From Allolobophora icterica (Eukaryota > Annelida > Clitellata > Crassiclitellata > Lumbricidae), in assembly GCA_963556255.1 (NCBI GenBank), contig OY744609.1, forward strand, positions 3,002,418-3,066,417: DNA of 64,000 bases, given 5' to 3'. Shown here piece after piece: positions 22,601 to 30,998 of the stretch (the stretch's first letter is position 1; each line of letters opens with the position of its first letter). The position numbers and the translations under genes are program-made. The notes beneath the pieces are model-generated. The model did not search any database. It saw only the letters and a list, made by a program, of their open reading frames with translations, and was not told the origin of the DNA.

Positions 22601-24682
22601 TTTCTTGTGAAATTTCATCCGTGTTCCAACGTCCAAACTTTGTTTTGGGGAATTTCATCTTAAAGAAAGTTCATTTCGTCTTCAAAAAGATGAGGACCTT
22701 TTTAGTGATTCATCCCCACTTTTCTCACTTTTTCCCGAAACTCACAACTTTCACGACCTTTTTTTAGCAATTCATCTCTCAAAACCTTTCATATATCTTA
22801 TTCTGTTATTTTCTTGTTATATTACTCGTTTACTCATCTCTGGGGGGAATTTCCCCCCAAAAAGGTGTGTACATGAAAATATTGCTGGCCTGTGGGGGAA
22901 ACATAAATCCTGGGGGTGAATTCCCCCCAAAGGTGTCTAGCTTAAACACTGGGAGATGTGTTATAATGTGTTTATTAAGCACCACAATCTAATGACCAAG
23001 CATCAATCATTGGTGCTGAGTATTTTAAAGTGAAGTACTTGCTCAAGGTGACTTGCTCACAGTAACCGTCACATGGAGGCTCAAACCCATACTCTTCACG
23101 TTACAAGGCGAGCGCTGGAACCACTACTGTGTCCCACAATGTAATGGTATGTTGGGCATTTATATAGCTCATTTTTCTCTTTTGTAGCCTGCCTGCGGTG
23201 AGGCGAGGAGAGGAGGTTGATGTTTACTATCCGACGGTCGACGGGCGATTCGCGGAGTATGACTTCCGAAAGGTCGTGTATCAGTCACGCTCTCGATTCC
23301 AAGATGTACTCATCGTCCAGTCAGAAACTCTTGGCAACATTCTGATCTTAGACGGTGATATCAGTAAGCAACAACTGTTAAACGTTGACTATTTGTGTGT
23401 GTAGGTGTGTGTGTGTAAGTGTGTATGTATGGATGTATGTAAATGTCTGTGTATAAAGTATAATTCATTCATTCATTCATTTGAGCACTTATATAGCGCG
23501 TCTTCAAGGGGACTACTCAGAGGCGCTCCCGACATCAGCACGAACAAAAATAATGTATGTGTGTATGTACACATGTTTGTCTGCATGTAAATATGTCTGT
23601 ATGTATATGTATTTGTGTGTGTATGCATGAATGTATGTATGTATGTCTCTTTGGAGAATGTATTTGAATTTAAGTATGCATGCTACAGACTATTTATGTA
23701 ATCTCTTGTAATAATCTTAGGGTCAAGATAGCATGACCCAAAAAAGGTCAGGGATTCTGTTAATTGACCAAGATGTAACTGGTCTGTGACTGTTCATTCA
23801 GTCTTATAGTGGCATTGTCCTCTCTCCTCTTCAGTTCCGTAGACGCTTGAAACCTTTCTTTTTGCCGGTTTTGGCAGTGATGCTGTCAGAGCACCGCTCT
23901 GACAGCTGTGTGGCGCTATATAAATGTTCAATTAAAATTACATGTGGTGCTAAATAAATGTTCAATTACAATTACATTTAATAAATTCATAATAATAATA
24001 ATAATTTAATCAATAAAGTTTCATTTAAATGCCAGTTCAACAACAGAACATGTTTTATATAGCACCCTCTTCAGAAGCACACCCACCATTTGCCAAAGAG
24101 TAATGGAATGTAACTGGACATTTCTGTGGTACGGTTGACACATTTTCTGTTGGTGAACTGGCATAAATGAAACATTGTTGATCAAACTATTATATTATTA
24201 TTATTATTATTATTATGAATTTTTTAAGTGCCACTATCTAATGACCAAGCACCAATGTCAATGGCACAGATCTGTTGTGAGTGAAGGACTTACTTAAGGT
24301 GCCTACACGGTAACCATCTCAGGGGAGGAGGATTGAACCCATTCTCTCTGCAGTACTAACCAATTGGCTACTGTGTCAAATATTTGATTATTGAACATGT
24401 GAACAGATATGGGTGAGAGCGACGTCATCTATTCACACACGTTGATGCAGCGAGGGAAGTTGGATTATGCCGGAAAGACGTGTTTAGTACTCGGAGGCGG
24501 TGATGGCGGACTGCTTAACGAACTGCTCAAGGAAAATCCGAAAATGGTGACCATGGTCGATGTATCCTTTTTGAGTGAATTTTCTTTAGGTGTGTGTGTG
24601 TGCTCTCAGAAGGATGCTCAAAACATTCTTATTGTCTCTATGCCCTAATGATAGGCATAATGATAATAATAATAATGATAAT

Positions 24683-24770
<88 letters not shown>

Positions 24771-27700
24771 GTAATAATAATGTTATAATAATGATAATTA
24801 ACATAAGAATAATATGAATAATAATATGTGGCTTGTTTACTAATGTTACAGAGGATGAGGACTGATTTTTCAGATATTCAATAGCAGCTCCTGGCATAAT
24901 TCCTTAGACTCCTGCCTGAGAGATTCATCTTACCTCCGGAAAAAAAAACAATATGAACAATATGATTAATATGAATAATCATAATAATTTAGGGTAATAA
25001 TAATAATAAATCTAATAATAATTATAGGGTAATAATAGTATTTACAACTTGGCTATTTCTTTCCACAGTACAGGAAGCAGAACAATCATTGCTGTTCCAG
25101 GTGTTGTTAATAGTCTCGGAACAATTTTTCTTCTGGGGTATTACCTTTATCTTGGGTCAAATATTATATAATATTATTGAGGAAAAACGGAATGAAATAT
25201 CTGTAATTGGTGCTTGAAAAATAGCCATTATATGGCCATTATTTGCTTCAAACCTGAGTTTCAATCAGCTTTAGCTGTGTTATATTTTGAAATCTTGTCA
25301 ATACTGGTACCGCTCGTGAATAAACTGGTGCCCTACACTTAGCTTTCGAGTGGCACTATAGAAATTTGGAGATTACGATTACCGTCGTTGTATTCATTGT
25401 TCTTGTTTGAAACCTTGACTGTGGTAAAGATCGATGAAGTGGTCTTGAGCGCCGTGAGAACTCACCTTCGGGGAGTTTGTGGGAATAGCTTGGACTCTTT
25501 CGAAGGTCCGAATTATAAGGTATGATTGAAAGTTGTAGTTTGGTAGTGGCTGTTTAAAGACACTTTGTCGTAACAAAGGTGATTAGTGTCGCCCTCCTCC
25601 TTTGTCCAGGCTTTGGACTGGCACTACCAGAGGATGAGCATTAGTGGAGTTGAAAGTTTTAGTGTTTGTGATTGACGACAGTATGTGCAAGACAAAGATT
25701 ATTAGCGTCATCCTCCTTTCTCCAGGCTTGGGACTGCCACTCCCAGTGGCAGAGTTGAAAGTTCTAGTGTTTATGGTCAATGATGGTATGTATGTTCGAG
25801 ACTTCTTACCGCTTTTGGGACCCTATGTAATGTCATCTAATCTGATCCAATCTAGAAACTTCTGTTGTGCCGTTGTCGTAATGCCTTCAGCATCAATGAT
25901 TGTTCGCTTCTAACTTAAACCGCATTCTGAAACCAGGTAAGTTAGAGTAAGGTATGCTAATCTTTTCCTATTGTAATCTCACGGCTTCTATGGCTTTCAG
26001 GTCATTGTTGGCGATGCTCTTGAGGTGCTTGGGAATTATGTCAACGAGGGTCGCACGTTCGACTACGTCCTCTACGACCTGACCTCGATTCCAATAATTC
26101 CAGAAGAAGAAGGTGATTGATATGAGTCGATTGATTGATGTTATTGATTGAAAGTTGACGGATGGAAATGTTATTAGTGGTATATTAGATTAAACAGTTA
26201 ACATTTTTAAACATTTGTATAGCAATAATTACCATTTCTAACACTAGGTAAATGTATTAATACTGTTGTTATTATTACTATTGTTATTGTTGTTATTATC
26301 ATTATTGTTGTTGTTATTTCTATTGTTATTATTACTGTGGTTATTATTGTTATTACTATTGTTGTTGTTATTACTGTGGTTATTATAGTTATTACTATTG
26401 TTATTGTTGTTAAATTACTGTGGTTATTATTCTTATTACTATTATTATTGTTGTTGTTATAATCCAAGGCAGGAATGATCCATCAGGGATGGAAACACAG
26501 TGGGAATATGTATTATGATTAATATTTGGCTGTTTTATTGGCTGATGGTTGTAGGTGGTGTTGATGAATGATTGTTCACAGGTTGATTGGTGTTATATAA
26601 ATATGGCTGGTATCAGGAACTGATGATGATACATCAAGTGAACAAAAACAATGATTGAACATTTGGTTGATGATTGATTGACTGATAGATTGACTGACTG
26701 ATTGAATGACTGATGGATTGATTGACAGACTGTTCATTGGTTGAATTGCTGCTTCAGATGACGAGTGGGAGTTTTGCAAGACAATGCACAATTTGGCGAT
26801 GAAGGTTCTAGCTCCCAGTGGATACTACCTGGCTCAGGTGAGTAAACGATTAGGCGAGTTGTTACCTGGCTCAGGTATCTATCTATCTATCTATCTATAA
26901 TAAACTTCTATAGCGCCCCTTCAAGAAATCTACTCAGTGGCGCTCCCGACCCAGGCCCGGTCAAAAAGAAAGGTCTTAAGAAGGCCATAGAAAGTACCTG
27001 AGAGGTCTCTAGGGAGAGAGCGAAGGGAGAGGGGGAGGTCGTTCCAAGCGGTAGGACCCACCACGGAGAATGCCCTACGCTGCGCCATAGCAGTACGCGC
27101 ATAGGGGACAGCAAAATCACCCCGGGAGGCCGAGCGCAAGGCACGGCGTCCCGCACAAGCGGAAGTTAAAGTAAAGAGCTCGCAGAGGTAGGCCGGGGCC
27201 CACCCTAGGACACAATGCCACGCCATGGTGGAGACCCTGTAATGAATGCGATGCTGGACAGGAAGCCAATGGAGAACGTCTCGCATAAATTCAGAGACGT
27301 GGTCAAACCTTGAGATACCGCCAACCAAGCGTGCAGCCGACCGCAAAACCCTCTCTAGACAAACAATGCGAGTGTGAGGAAGTCCAACAAAGAGAGAGGA
27401 GCAATAATCCAGACGATTGACAATAAATGCATGTACCAGAGTGGAAGCCGCGGAGAATGAAAGAGAGCGGGATACGACACGCAGCTGGCGCAGTTGATAG
27501 TAGCAAGCACGAGTCAGTTCATGAATGTGCTTAGAAAAGGAGAGTTCTTGGTCAAGAATGACACCTAGGTCACGAACAGAAGTAGAAAAGGTAAAGGAGG
27601 GGAATTCAGTGGCAAGAAACGTCAAATCAAGCTTGGCCAGCTGTTGACGAGTGCCAAACCATATGTACTGAGTCTTCGAAGGATTGAGACGCAGACGATT

Positions 27701-30262
27701 AGATGACATCCAGGCATTAAGGGTGGAAGTAGCATCAGACATAAGCTGAACAGCAGCAGCAGCCTTAGTTGCAGAGCAGTGAGTGTAAGATTGGAGGTCA
27801 TCGGCATAGCTGTGACTCGAAAGCGAGCAGGATGCAAGAAGAGAGCCTAGATCAGCTGTGAAGAGAATGTAAAGTAGAGGACCAAGAACAGAGCCTTGAG
27901 GGAGGCCAAAAGGAGCAGGAAGCCAGGGGGAACGTGAAGAGCCAAAGACAACAGAGGAGGAACGATCAGAGAGGTAGGATGCGAGCCAGGCTAAAGGTAA
28001 GGCTGTGATTCCAAACGATAAAGAAAGGCGGCGCAAGAGAATATCATGATCGACGGAGTCGAAGGCGGCGCTCACGTCGTAAAGGGCCAGAAGAGTAACC
28101 TCGGATCTGTCAATGGCACAATAGATATCAGAGAGAAGATGAAGAAGAAGGGTCTCAGTAGAGTGCCCCTTGCGAAAGCCAGATTGGCATGGAGGGAGTA
28201 GCTTGTTAGAATCGAGATAGTTAAACAATTGCCTAGCTACCAACTTTTCAACAATTTTAGATATAAAAGTAACATTAGCTATAGGCCTATAGCTAGATGC
28301 CGTAGACGGGTCAAGACCCGACTGCTTGAGAGTAGGCGTGATGATCGATCGTTTCTGCGAGGCCGGAAGAACTCCTTCACGAAGGGATGTATTGCAGAGA
28401 AGAGTTAGGAACGGAAGGAGAATGTCGATCGAATCGTGGATGAGGAACGAAGGTAGAGGATCGAGCTCAGAAGACTTAGGCTGAGAGGCAAGCACCAGGC
28501 GACGCAGGTCTTGCTCAGTAACGAGCTCGAGAGATGACAGGCAACAGCCAGTCAGGGTGAAGTCCGGTGGAGAGGTAAGTGACGTTATATGACTCATTAG
28601 ATCAAAATTTATTTTTGCTTCACTATTAAAAAGTTGTTGCGTATGATTGGTCTTGGAGCAAGTCCTTAGCGAAGGATTTCTCGGTACCTTTGAACCTTCA
28701 ATTAAAGTTACATGTGTGCAGGTTTAACAATTTTCAAGCGTATTATTAAAACGGTTATGTTGGCTAGTTCTTACTCTGCATATCTGTACAAAGCTGGTGT
28801 TGAGTTAATCTCATGATCATGTATTAGTTTAAAAAAATTGTTCTACCTTTAAGGATGTTATGTTCAGAGATTTCATGCGTTCTGACTGTACATGTATTAG
28901 AGTCCTTTAAGAGTTGTAGCTGGGTTTGTTTTCATTTGGTTTGGCTGGTTGTGACTGGTTTCAGGCGCATGCCTTGCTCGCCCGGAGGAGCATCGAGTTG
29001 TTTGAGGAGCTGCTCCGCAACTTTGACACTCCTGTTGAATGGATTCGGCACGAGGCTTTCGTACCATCCTTCAGCGAGGTGTATCCTTTGCACGTTCTGA
29101 GCAGATGATACCTAACCAATTAATCAAATCTAACAACTTCTTGGCCTCTTATTGTCATTGTAATTGAACACTTGTATAGAACCACTCAAAGGGCAAACCT
29201 TTTAGGACTTTAAACATGATGCACTAATGGTTAGGATGCTGGACCGTCAATCCAGAGGTTGGGAGTTCAAATCCCTGCCAGGGCAGAACAGTTTTTGTTG
29301 AGATTTCTGCGACACTTGCACCTCCTGGCCGCTATAAAATGACGACACTGATTGTAAGCTACTTCTGGATGATCGGGGAGAGGTCTGACCACCCATCTTC
29401 ATATGCCAAGGCCAAGAAATATAAAGATGCATATACATATACTTCATACCCATGGCTGCCTCTCTGCTTAACTGCTCAAAGGACCTGGTAAGCGTTGATT
29501 GCGATTTCGTGGGTTGTGGTGGCTCAGTGGTAAGCTCGGCGCCTTGTGACCGGAGGGTTGCAGGTTCGAATCCCACTCTAGCCGCTGCGTAAGGACCTTG
29601 GGCAAGTCCTTCACTCGCAATTGCTCATGGCGCTTATGCGTGAAAATTCCGGCACAGTATCAAATGCTGTAGTCGGGAGCGACTCTGAGTAGTAGTTGAC
29701 TTCGAGAGGCGCTATAGAATATCCGGAATAAATAAAATAAAATAAATAAAAGTGAGCATAGACTAATGACTAGGACATTCTGATAACAGCACAATAGAAG
29801 GCGTTGGATTCGACATCTTCACAATGTTGCAGCTTTTTCACTGTTTGAGATTTTATTGGAGGAGTTGACGGTGGAGTTGGTTTTTTCCTTAAGAAAAGCG
29901 ACAGTTGGGCATTTTTCCAGATCTGGAGGAAGGCAGCGAAAGATGGAAAGAGTAACGGAGAAAGCAAAAACGGAGAAAGCAAACGAAAGGAAGACCTCAC
30001 GAACGACCACCAACATCCGATTTGATATCTGGAGTTTGAAATAGTTCGTGACTGTAAATTTCATATCTCACTTAGCATCAGTTTCACTAGGATTTAAGTC
30101 TGTTGTTTTATGTTCAGCACATATGAGAATTAGTCTGTTTTAATCGCATTGTTATTTAATTTTTTATATTTTCGCTTGCAGCAGATTGGTGCCACCATAG
30201 TGTTGAAAAGAGGAGAGGAGCGAGAAATTCGCCTGACAGGATTTAATATTTCTGCAACTTGA
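19621..30262 (+). CDS. SMS: Spermine synthase, 11 exons (gene span)
   Basis: Transfers the aminopropyl group of decarboxylated S-adenosylmethionine to spermidine to make spermine, in the cytosol, usually as a homodimer. Joined exons give 377 residues (human 366), with matching phases at every junction and GT/AG at every intron; human SMS also has 11 exons. The N-terminal part (about 1-100) corresponds to the AdoMetDC-like dimerisation domain. The spermidine-synthase-like catalytic domain follows with YYPTVDGRFAEYDF, LGNILILDGDI, the nucleotide-binding GGGDGG (197-202, Asp200 equivalent to catalytic Asp201 of human) and YDLTSIPI (Asp275, equivalent to Asp276). ATG context is AACTATGG, with A at -3. 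The last exon is the least certain. Large TE insertions are confined to introns. Confidence 0.93.
19912..20044 (+). CDS. SMS: SMS exon 2
   Basis: Acceptor TTGCTTTCAG; encodes RRRVIEVIDRQLQLQGFRIG and on to ISADG; ends in phase 2 at AG|GTGATT. Part of the N-terminal AdoMetDC-like domain. Confidence 0.85.
20340..20409 (+). CDS. SMS: SMS exon 3
   Basis: Acceptor TCACAG; encodes SGLVTLDLHEYVDKGSTAKF, matching HGLVLLDLQSYD of human SMS; phase 0 donor CAG|GTAATT. Confidence 0.88.
20410..20975. other. SMS intron 3, TTACA-rich cryptic repeat
   Basis: From about 20550 to 20930 the sequence is dense in TTACA, TTACG and ACATTA words without a fixed period, a cryptic simple repeat. No coding signal. 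Confidence 0.6.
20976..21218 (+). mobile_element. SINE family A (tRNA head, LINE-like tail), copy 1
   Basis: The tRNA-like head has an A box (TGGTAGCTCAGTGGTAAG) and B box (GGTTCGAATCCC), then a body CTTGGGCAAGTCCTTCACTC. The tail GGGAGCGCCTCTGAGTAG to GGAGGCGCTATAGAAATA matches the 3' ends of the LINEs in this window. Ends in an A-rich AATAAA-type run. Confidence 0.92.
21272..21732 (+). mobile_element. Short interspersed element, family G, copy 1
   Basis: A 461-bp non-coding element starting near TGTGCTGTCGGCTCTAGGAG and ending GGTGAACCTTTGCGGACT. A 28-bp direct repeat flanks it (21244-21271 and 21733-21760). Its middle holds GGTGGTTTGCCATTGCCTTC, like the conserved central domain of some animal SINE superfamilies. 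Two internal 28-29-bp segments are tandemly doubled. A second copy lies inverted at 56781-57211. No tRNA-like promoter is recognised. Confidence 0.85.
21955..22016 (+). CDS. SMS: SMS exon 4
   Basis: Acceptor AATTTCAG; encodes VVAQLENTVKTELVDCIRSK; ends in phase 2 at AG|GTTAAT. Confidence 0.82.
22017..22973. other. SMS intron 4, diverged short repeats
   Basis: 22150-22310 repeats GAGGTGAGTAYACGCTAC several times. 22540-22950 has related blocks ending GGGGGGAATTTCCCCCCAAA and GGTGAATTCCCCCCAAAGGT, a short inverted-repeat motif. No ORF supported. Confidence 0.55.
22974..23142 (-). mobile_element. SINE family B, copy 1
   Basis: Minus-strand copy. The body contains the inverse of GACCTTGAGCAAGTCCTTCACTC in diverged form and TAATGACCAAGCATCAAT near the tail; the tRNA-like head ends at GTGTCCCAC. 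Confidence 0.75.
23188..23363 (+). CDS. SMS: SMS exon 5
   Basis: Acceptor CTTTTGTAG after a pyrimidine run. Encodes PAVRRGEEVDVYYPTVDGRF and ETLGNILILDGDI, the start of the catalytic domain and substrate pocket. Ends in phase 1 at ATCA|GTAAGC. Confidence 0.95.
23400..23660. repeat. TG/TATG-rich DNA with a LINE-tail fragment
   Basis: TGTG and GTATG repeats surround a minus-strand 3' end of an L2/CR1-like LINE at 23465-23545: (ATTC)n, then TTATATAGCGCGTCTTCAAG and CAGAGGCGCTCCCGAC. Confidence 0.75.
23795..23960 (+). mobile_element. LINE 3' fragment
   Basis: Plus-strand remnant reading FRRRLKPFFLP, then GTGTGGCGCTATATAAATGT with an ATTACAATTACA tail. It corresponds to the C-terminus and 3' end of an L2/CR1-like LINE. 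Confidence 0.6.
24186..24378 (-). mobile_element. SINE family B, copy 2
   Basis: Minus-strand copy with ATTATT tail, GTGCCACTATCTAATGACCA and a B-box-like GGATTGAACCC region; ends at GCTACTGTGTC. Confidence 0.75.
24407..24561 (+). CDS. SMS: SMS exon 6
   Basis: Acceptor GAACAG; encodes MGESDVIYSHTLMQRGKLDY and CLVLGGGDGGLLNELL, the dcSAM-binding glycine motif with the catalytic aspartate. Ends in phase 0 at GAT|GTATCC. Confidence 0.95.
24655..24800. repeat. AAT microsatellite in SMS intron 6
   Basis: About 120 bp of AAT repeats, nearly perfect, with GATAAT variants at the edges. Confidence 0.97.
24801..25429. other. Rest of SMS intron 6
   Basis: AT-rich sequence with AATAAT patches. 25313-25372 (CTCGTGAATAAACTGGTGCC) is a LINE or SINE 3' fragment also seen at 41600-41660. 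Confidence 0.5.
25430..25519 (+). CDS. SMS: SMS exon 7
   Basis: Acceptor GTGGTAAAG; encodes IDEVVLSAVRTHLRGVCGNS to GPNYK, corresponding to IDQMVIDGCKKYMRKTCG of human SMS. Phase 0 at both ends. Confidence 0.92.
25553..25780. repeat. Family E interspersed repeat, two tandem copies
   Basis: GTCGCCCTCCTCCTTTGTCC and TCATCCTCCTTTCTCCAGGC begin two roughly 100-bp related blocks. The same sequence appears inverted at 37390-37480 and 40095-40185. Class unknown. Confidence 0.7.
26001..26112 (+). CDS. SMS: SMS exon 8
   Basis: Acceptor GGCTTTCAG; encodes VIVGDALEVLGNYVNEGRTF and DYVLYDLTSIPIIPEEE, containing the second catalytic aspartate. Ends in phase 1. Confidence 0.95.
26230..26462. repeat. TTATTG/TTATTAC cryptic repeat, SMS intron 8
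   Basis: Simple sequence built of TTATTATT, TTGTTATT and TTACTGTGG words. Confidence 0.9.
26758..26837 (+). CDS. SMS: SMS exon 9
   Basis: Acceptor GCTGCTTCAG; encodes DEWEFCKTMHNLAMKVLAPS and GYYLAQ, matching WEFLRLILDLSMKVL of human SMS. Phase 0 donor CAG|GTGAGT. Confidence 0.95.
26884..28605 (-). mobile_element. L2/CR1-like LINE in SMS intron 9
   Basis: Antisense to SMS. The 3' end is a (GATA)n tail after GGGGCGCTATAGAAGTTTAT. About 1.7 kb remains; the endonuclease half is missing, so it is 5' truncated. The 3' end resembles the tail of SINE family A. Confidence 0.92.
26930..28597 (-). CDS. LINE reverse transcriptase ORF (5' truncated)
   Basis: An unbroken 555-residue frame. It shows LVLASQPKSSELDPLPSFLI, RPIANVTFISKIVEKLVARQ, CQSGFRKGHSTETLLLHLL, LYDVSAAFDSVDHDILLRRL, GLPQGSVLGPLLYILFTADL, the catalytic YADD and SSNRLRLNPSKTQYIWFG, then FSVVGPTAWNDLPLSLRSLP. 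All RT blocks are present, but without the endonuclease it cannot move alone. The lack of stops suggests a young insertion. The initiator Met is nominal. Confidence 0.9.
   Translation of the reverse strand: MSHITSLTSPPDFTLTGCCLSSLELVTEQDLRRLVLASQPKSSELDPLPSFLIHDSIDILLPFLTLLCNTSLREGVLPASQKRSIITPTLKQSGLDPSTASSYRPIANVTFISKIVEKLVARQLFNYLDSNKLLPPCQSGFRKGHSTETLLLHLLSDIYCAIDRSEVTLLALYDVSAAFDSVDHDILLRRLSLSFGITALPLAWLASYLSDRSSSVVFGSSRSPWLPAPFGLPQGSVLGPLLYILFTADLGSLLASCSLSSHSYADDLQSYTHCSATKAAAAVQLMSDATSTLNAWMSSNRLRLNPSKTQYIWFGTRQQLAKLDLTFLATEFPSFTFSTSVRDLGVILDQELSFSKHIHELTRACYYQLRQLRVVSRSLSFSAASTLVHAFIVNRLDYCSSLFVGLPHTRIVCLERVLRSAARLVGGISRFDHVSEFMRDVLHWLPVQHRIHYRVSTMAWHCVLGWAPAYLCELFTLTSACAGRRALRSASRGDFAVPYARTAMAQRRAFSVVGPTAWNDLPLSLRSLPRDLSGTFYGLLKTFLFDRAWVGSATE
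28606..28964. other. Rest of SMS intron 9
   Basis: AT-rich; a short retroelement-like tail (CAAGTCCTTAGCGAAGG to TTCAATTAAAGTTACATG) at 28650-28715. Nothing else supported. Confidence 0.4.
28965..29078 (+). CDS. SMS: SMS exon 10
   Basis: Acceptor GGTTTCAG; encodes AHALLARRSIELFEELLRNF and TPVEWIRHEAFVPSFSE, matching the human segment ending CPVEFSKEIVCVPSYLE. Phase 0 donor GAG|GTGTAT is weak but in frame. Confidence 0.9.
29225..29492 (+). mobile_element. SINE family C, copy 1
   Basis: tRNA-like head (ATGGTTAGGATGCTGGACC, B box GGGAGTTCAAATCCC), body with GATGATCGGGGAGAGGTCTG and TATGCCAAGGCCAAGAAA, ending TTCATACCCATGGCTGCC. A second copy lies at 45075-45465. Confidence 0.8.
29511..29752 (+). 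mobile_element. SINE family A, copy 2
   Basis: Head GTGGTGGCTCAGTGGTAAGC, B box GGTTCGAATCCC, tail AGGCGCTATAGAATATCC and an AAATAAAATAAA end. Full length and close to copy 1. Confidence 0.92.
29753..30181. other. Rest of SMS intron 10
   Basis: No repeat recognised. It ends in a strong pyrimidine run and CGCTTGCAG, the acceptor for the last exon. Confidence 0.5.
30182..30262 (+). CDS. SMS: SMS exon 11 (last, tentative)
   Basis: In phase with exon 10 this reads QIGATIVLKRGEEREIRLTG and ends in TGA. It aligns loosely with the human C-terminus LWVFYTVWKKAKP (conserved V and basic pair) but lacks the usual tryptophan. The alternative frame gives WCHHSVEKR, closer to WVFYTV, but needs a phase that exon 10 does not offer. 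The exon position is likely; the frame is less certain. Confidence 0.55.
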   Translation, partial: QIGATIVLKRGEEREIRLTGFNISAT

Positions 30263-30386
30263 TTTTGACAAAATCTGCTTATATGTAAATAGCAGTTTAA
30301 TTTGTTTTATGAAGTTGACGAGTAGAAGTTAGTCGCTGTGCTCAATTCTGGGCCAGTTTTTTATATTTCATTTAACTTTCTTTGCT

Positions 30387-30540
30387 AGATCTAACACGTA
30401 GAGTATGGGTTCGGAGGTCCTCTGAGACGGTCACTGTGTAGGGACCTTGAGCAAGTCCTTCACTCACAATTGCTCAGCGCCGTCGATTGATGCTTGGTCA
30501 TTAGATAGTGGTGCATAATAAATGCATAATGGTTATAATT
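30387..30540 (+). mobile_element. SINE family B, copy 3 (partial)
   Basis: Body GGGACCTTGAGCAAGTCCTT, then GATGCTTGGTCATTAGATAG and GCATAATAAATGCATAATGG tail. The tRNA head is mostly lost. Confidence 0.8.
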
Positions 30541-30884
30541 TGACCTGTGGATGTTGAGTTGAAACTGAACCCGATCCATGTATCCTACCGATTTTACTTT
30601 TTGATACGCTGACTCTAACTTGACATTTTGGAGTTACGGAAGAAATATGGAGATTGTGACAATGGCCGAGTGGCTTGATCGTATATAGTCTTTAAGTCTT
30701 TAGTGCGGAATTGCTTGACTTCTTTGAAACTCGCACTTTATAAGCGCTTTAACTTTAATTCAAGTAACTTTAATTCACGTTAAAGTCATCTGCATACGAG
30801 TCTAATAATTTTCGAGCGTACCATTAAGAGTCCTGTTGGCTTAGATCTCGCTTTATATGTCTGTAGAAAGATGGTGTCGAGTTA

Positions 30885-30998
30885 ATCTTACGATATCCTA
30901 TTTGTACGAAGTTCTACCAAATTCTTCAGTTGGTAATGATTATCTTACGATATCCTATTTGTACGAAGTTCTACCAAATTCTTCAGTTTGTAATGATT
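30885..30998. repeat. 57-bp tandem duplication
   Basis: ATCTTACGATATCCTATTTG and TACGAAGTTCTACCAAATTC occur twice in tandem, 57 bp apart, with a single difference. Confidence 0.95.

Noticed and set aside
22293..22767. Plus-strand ORFs of 64-83 aa
   Set aside because: They lie in an SMS intron and contain diverged repeat motifs; no protein similarity.
24586..24897. Poly-Leu, poly-Asn or poly-Ile ORFs
   Set aside because: AAT microsatellite in SMS intron 6.
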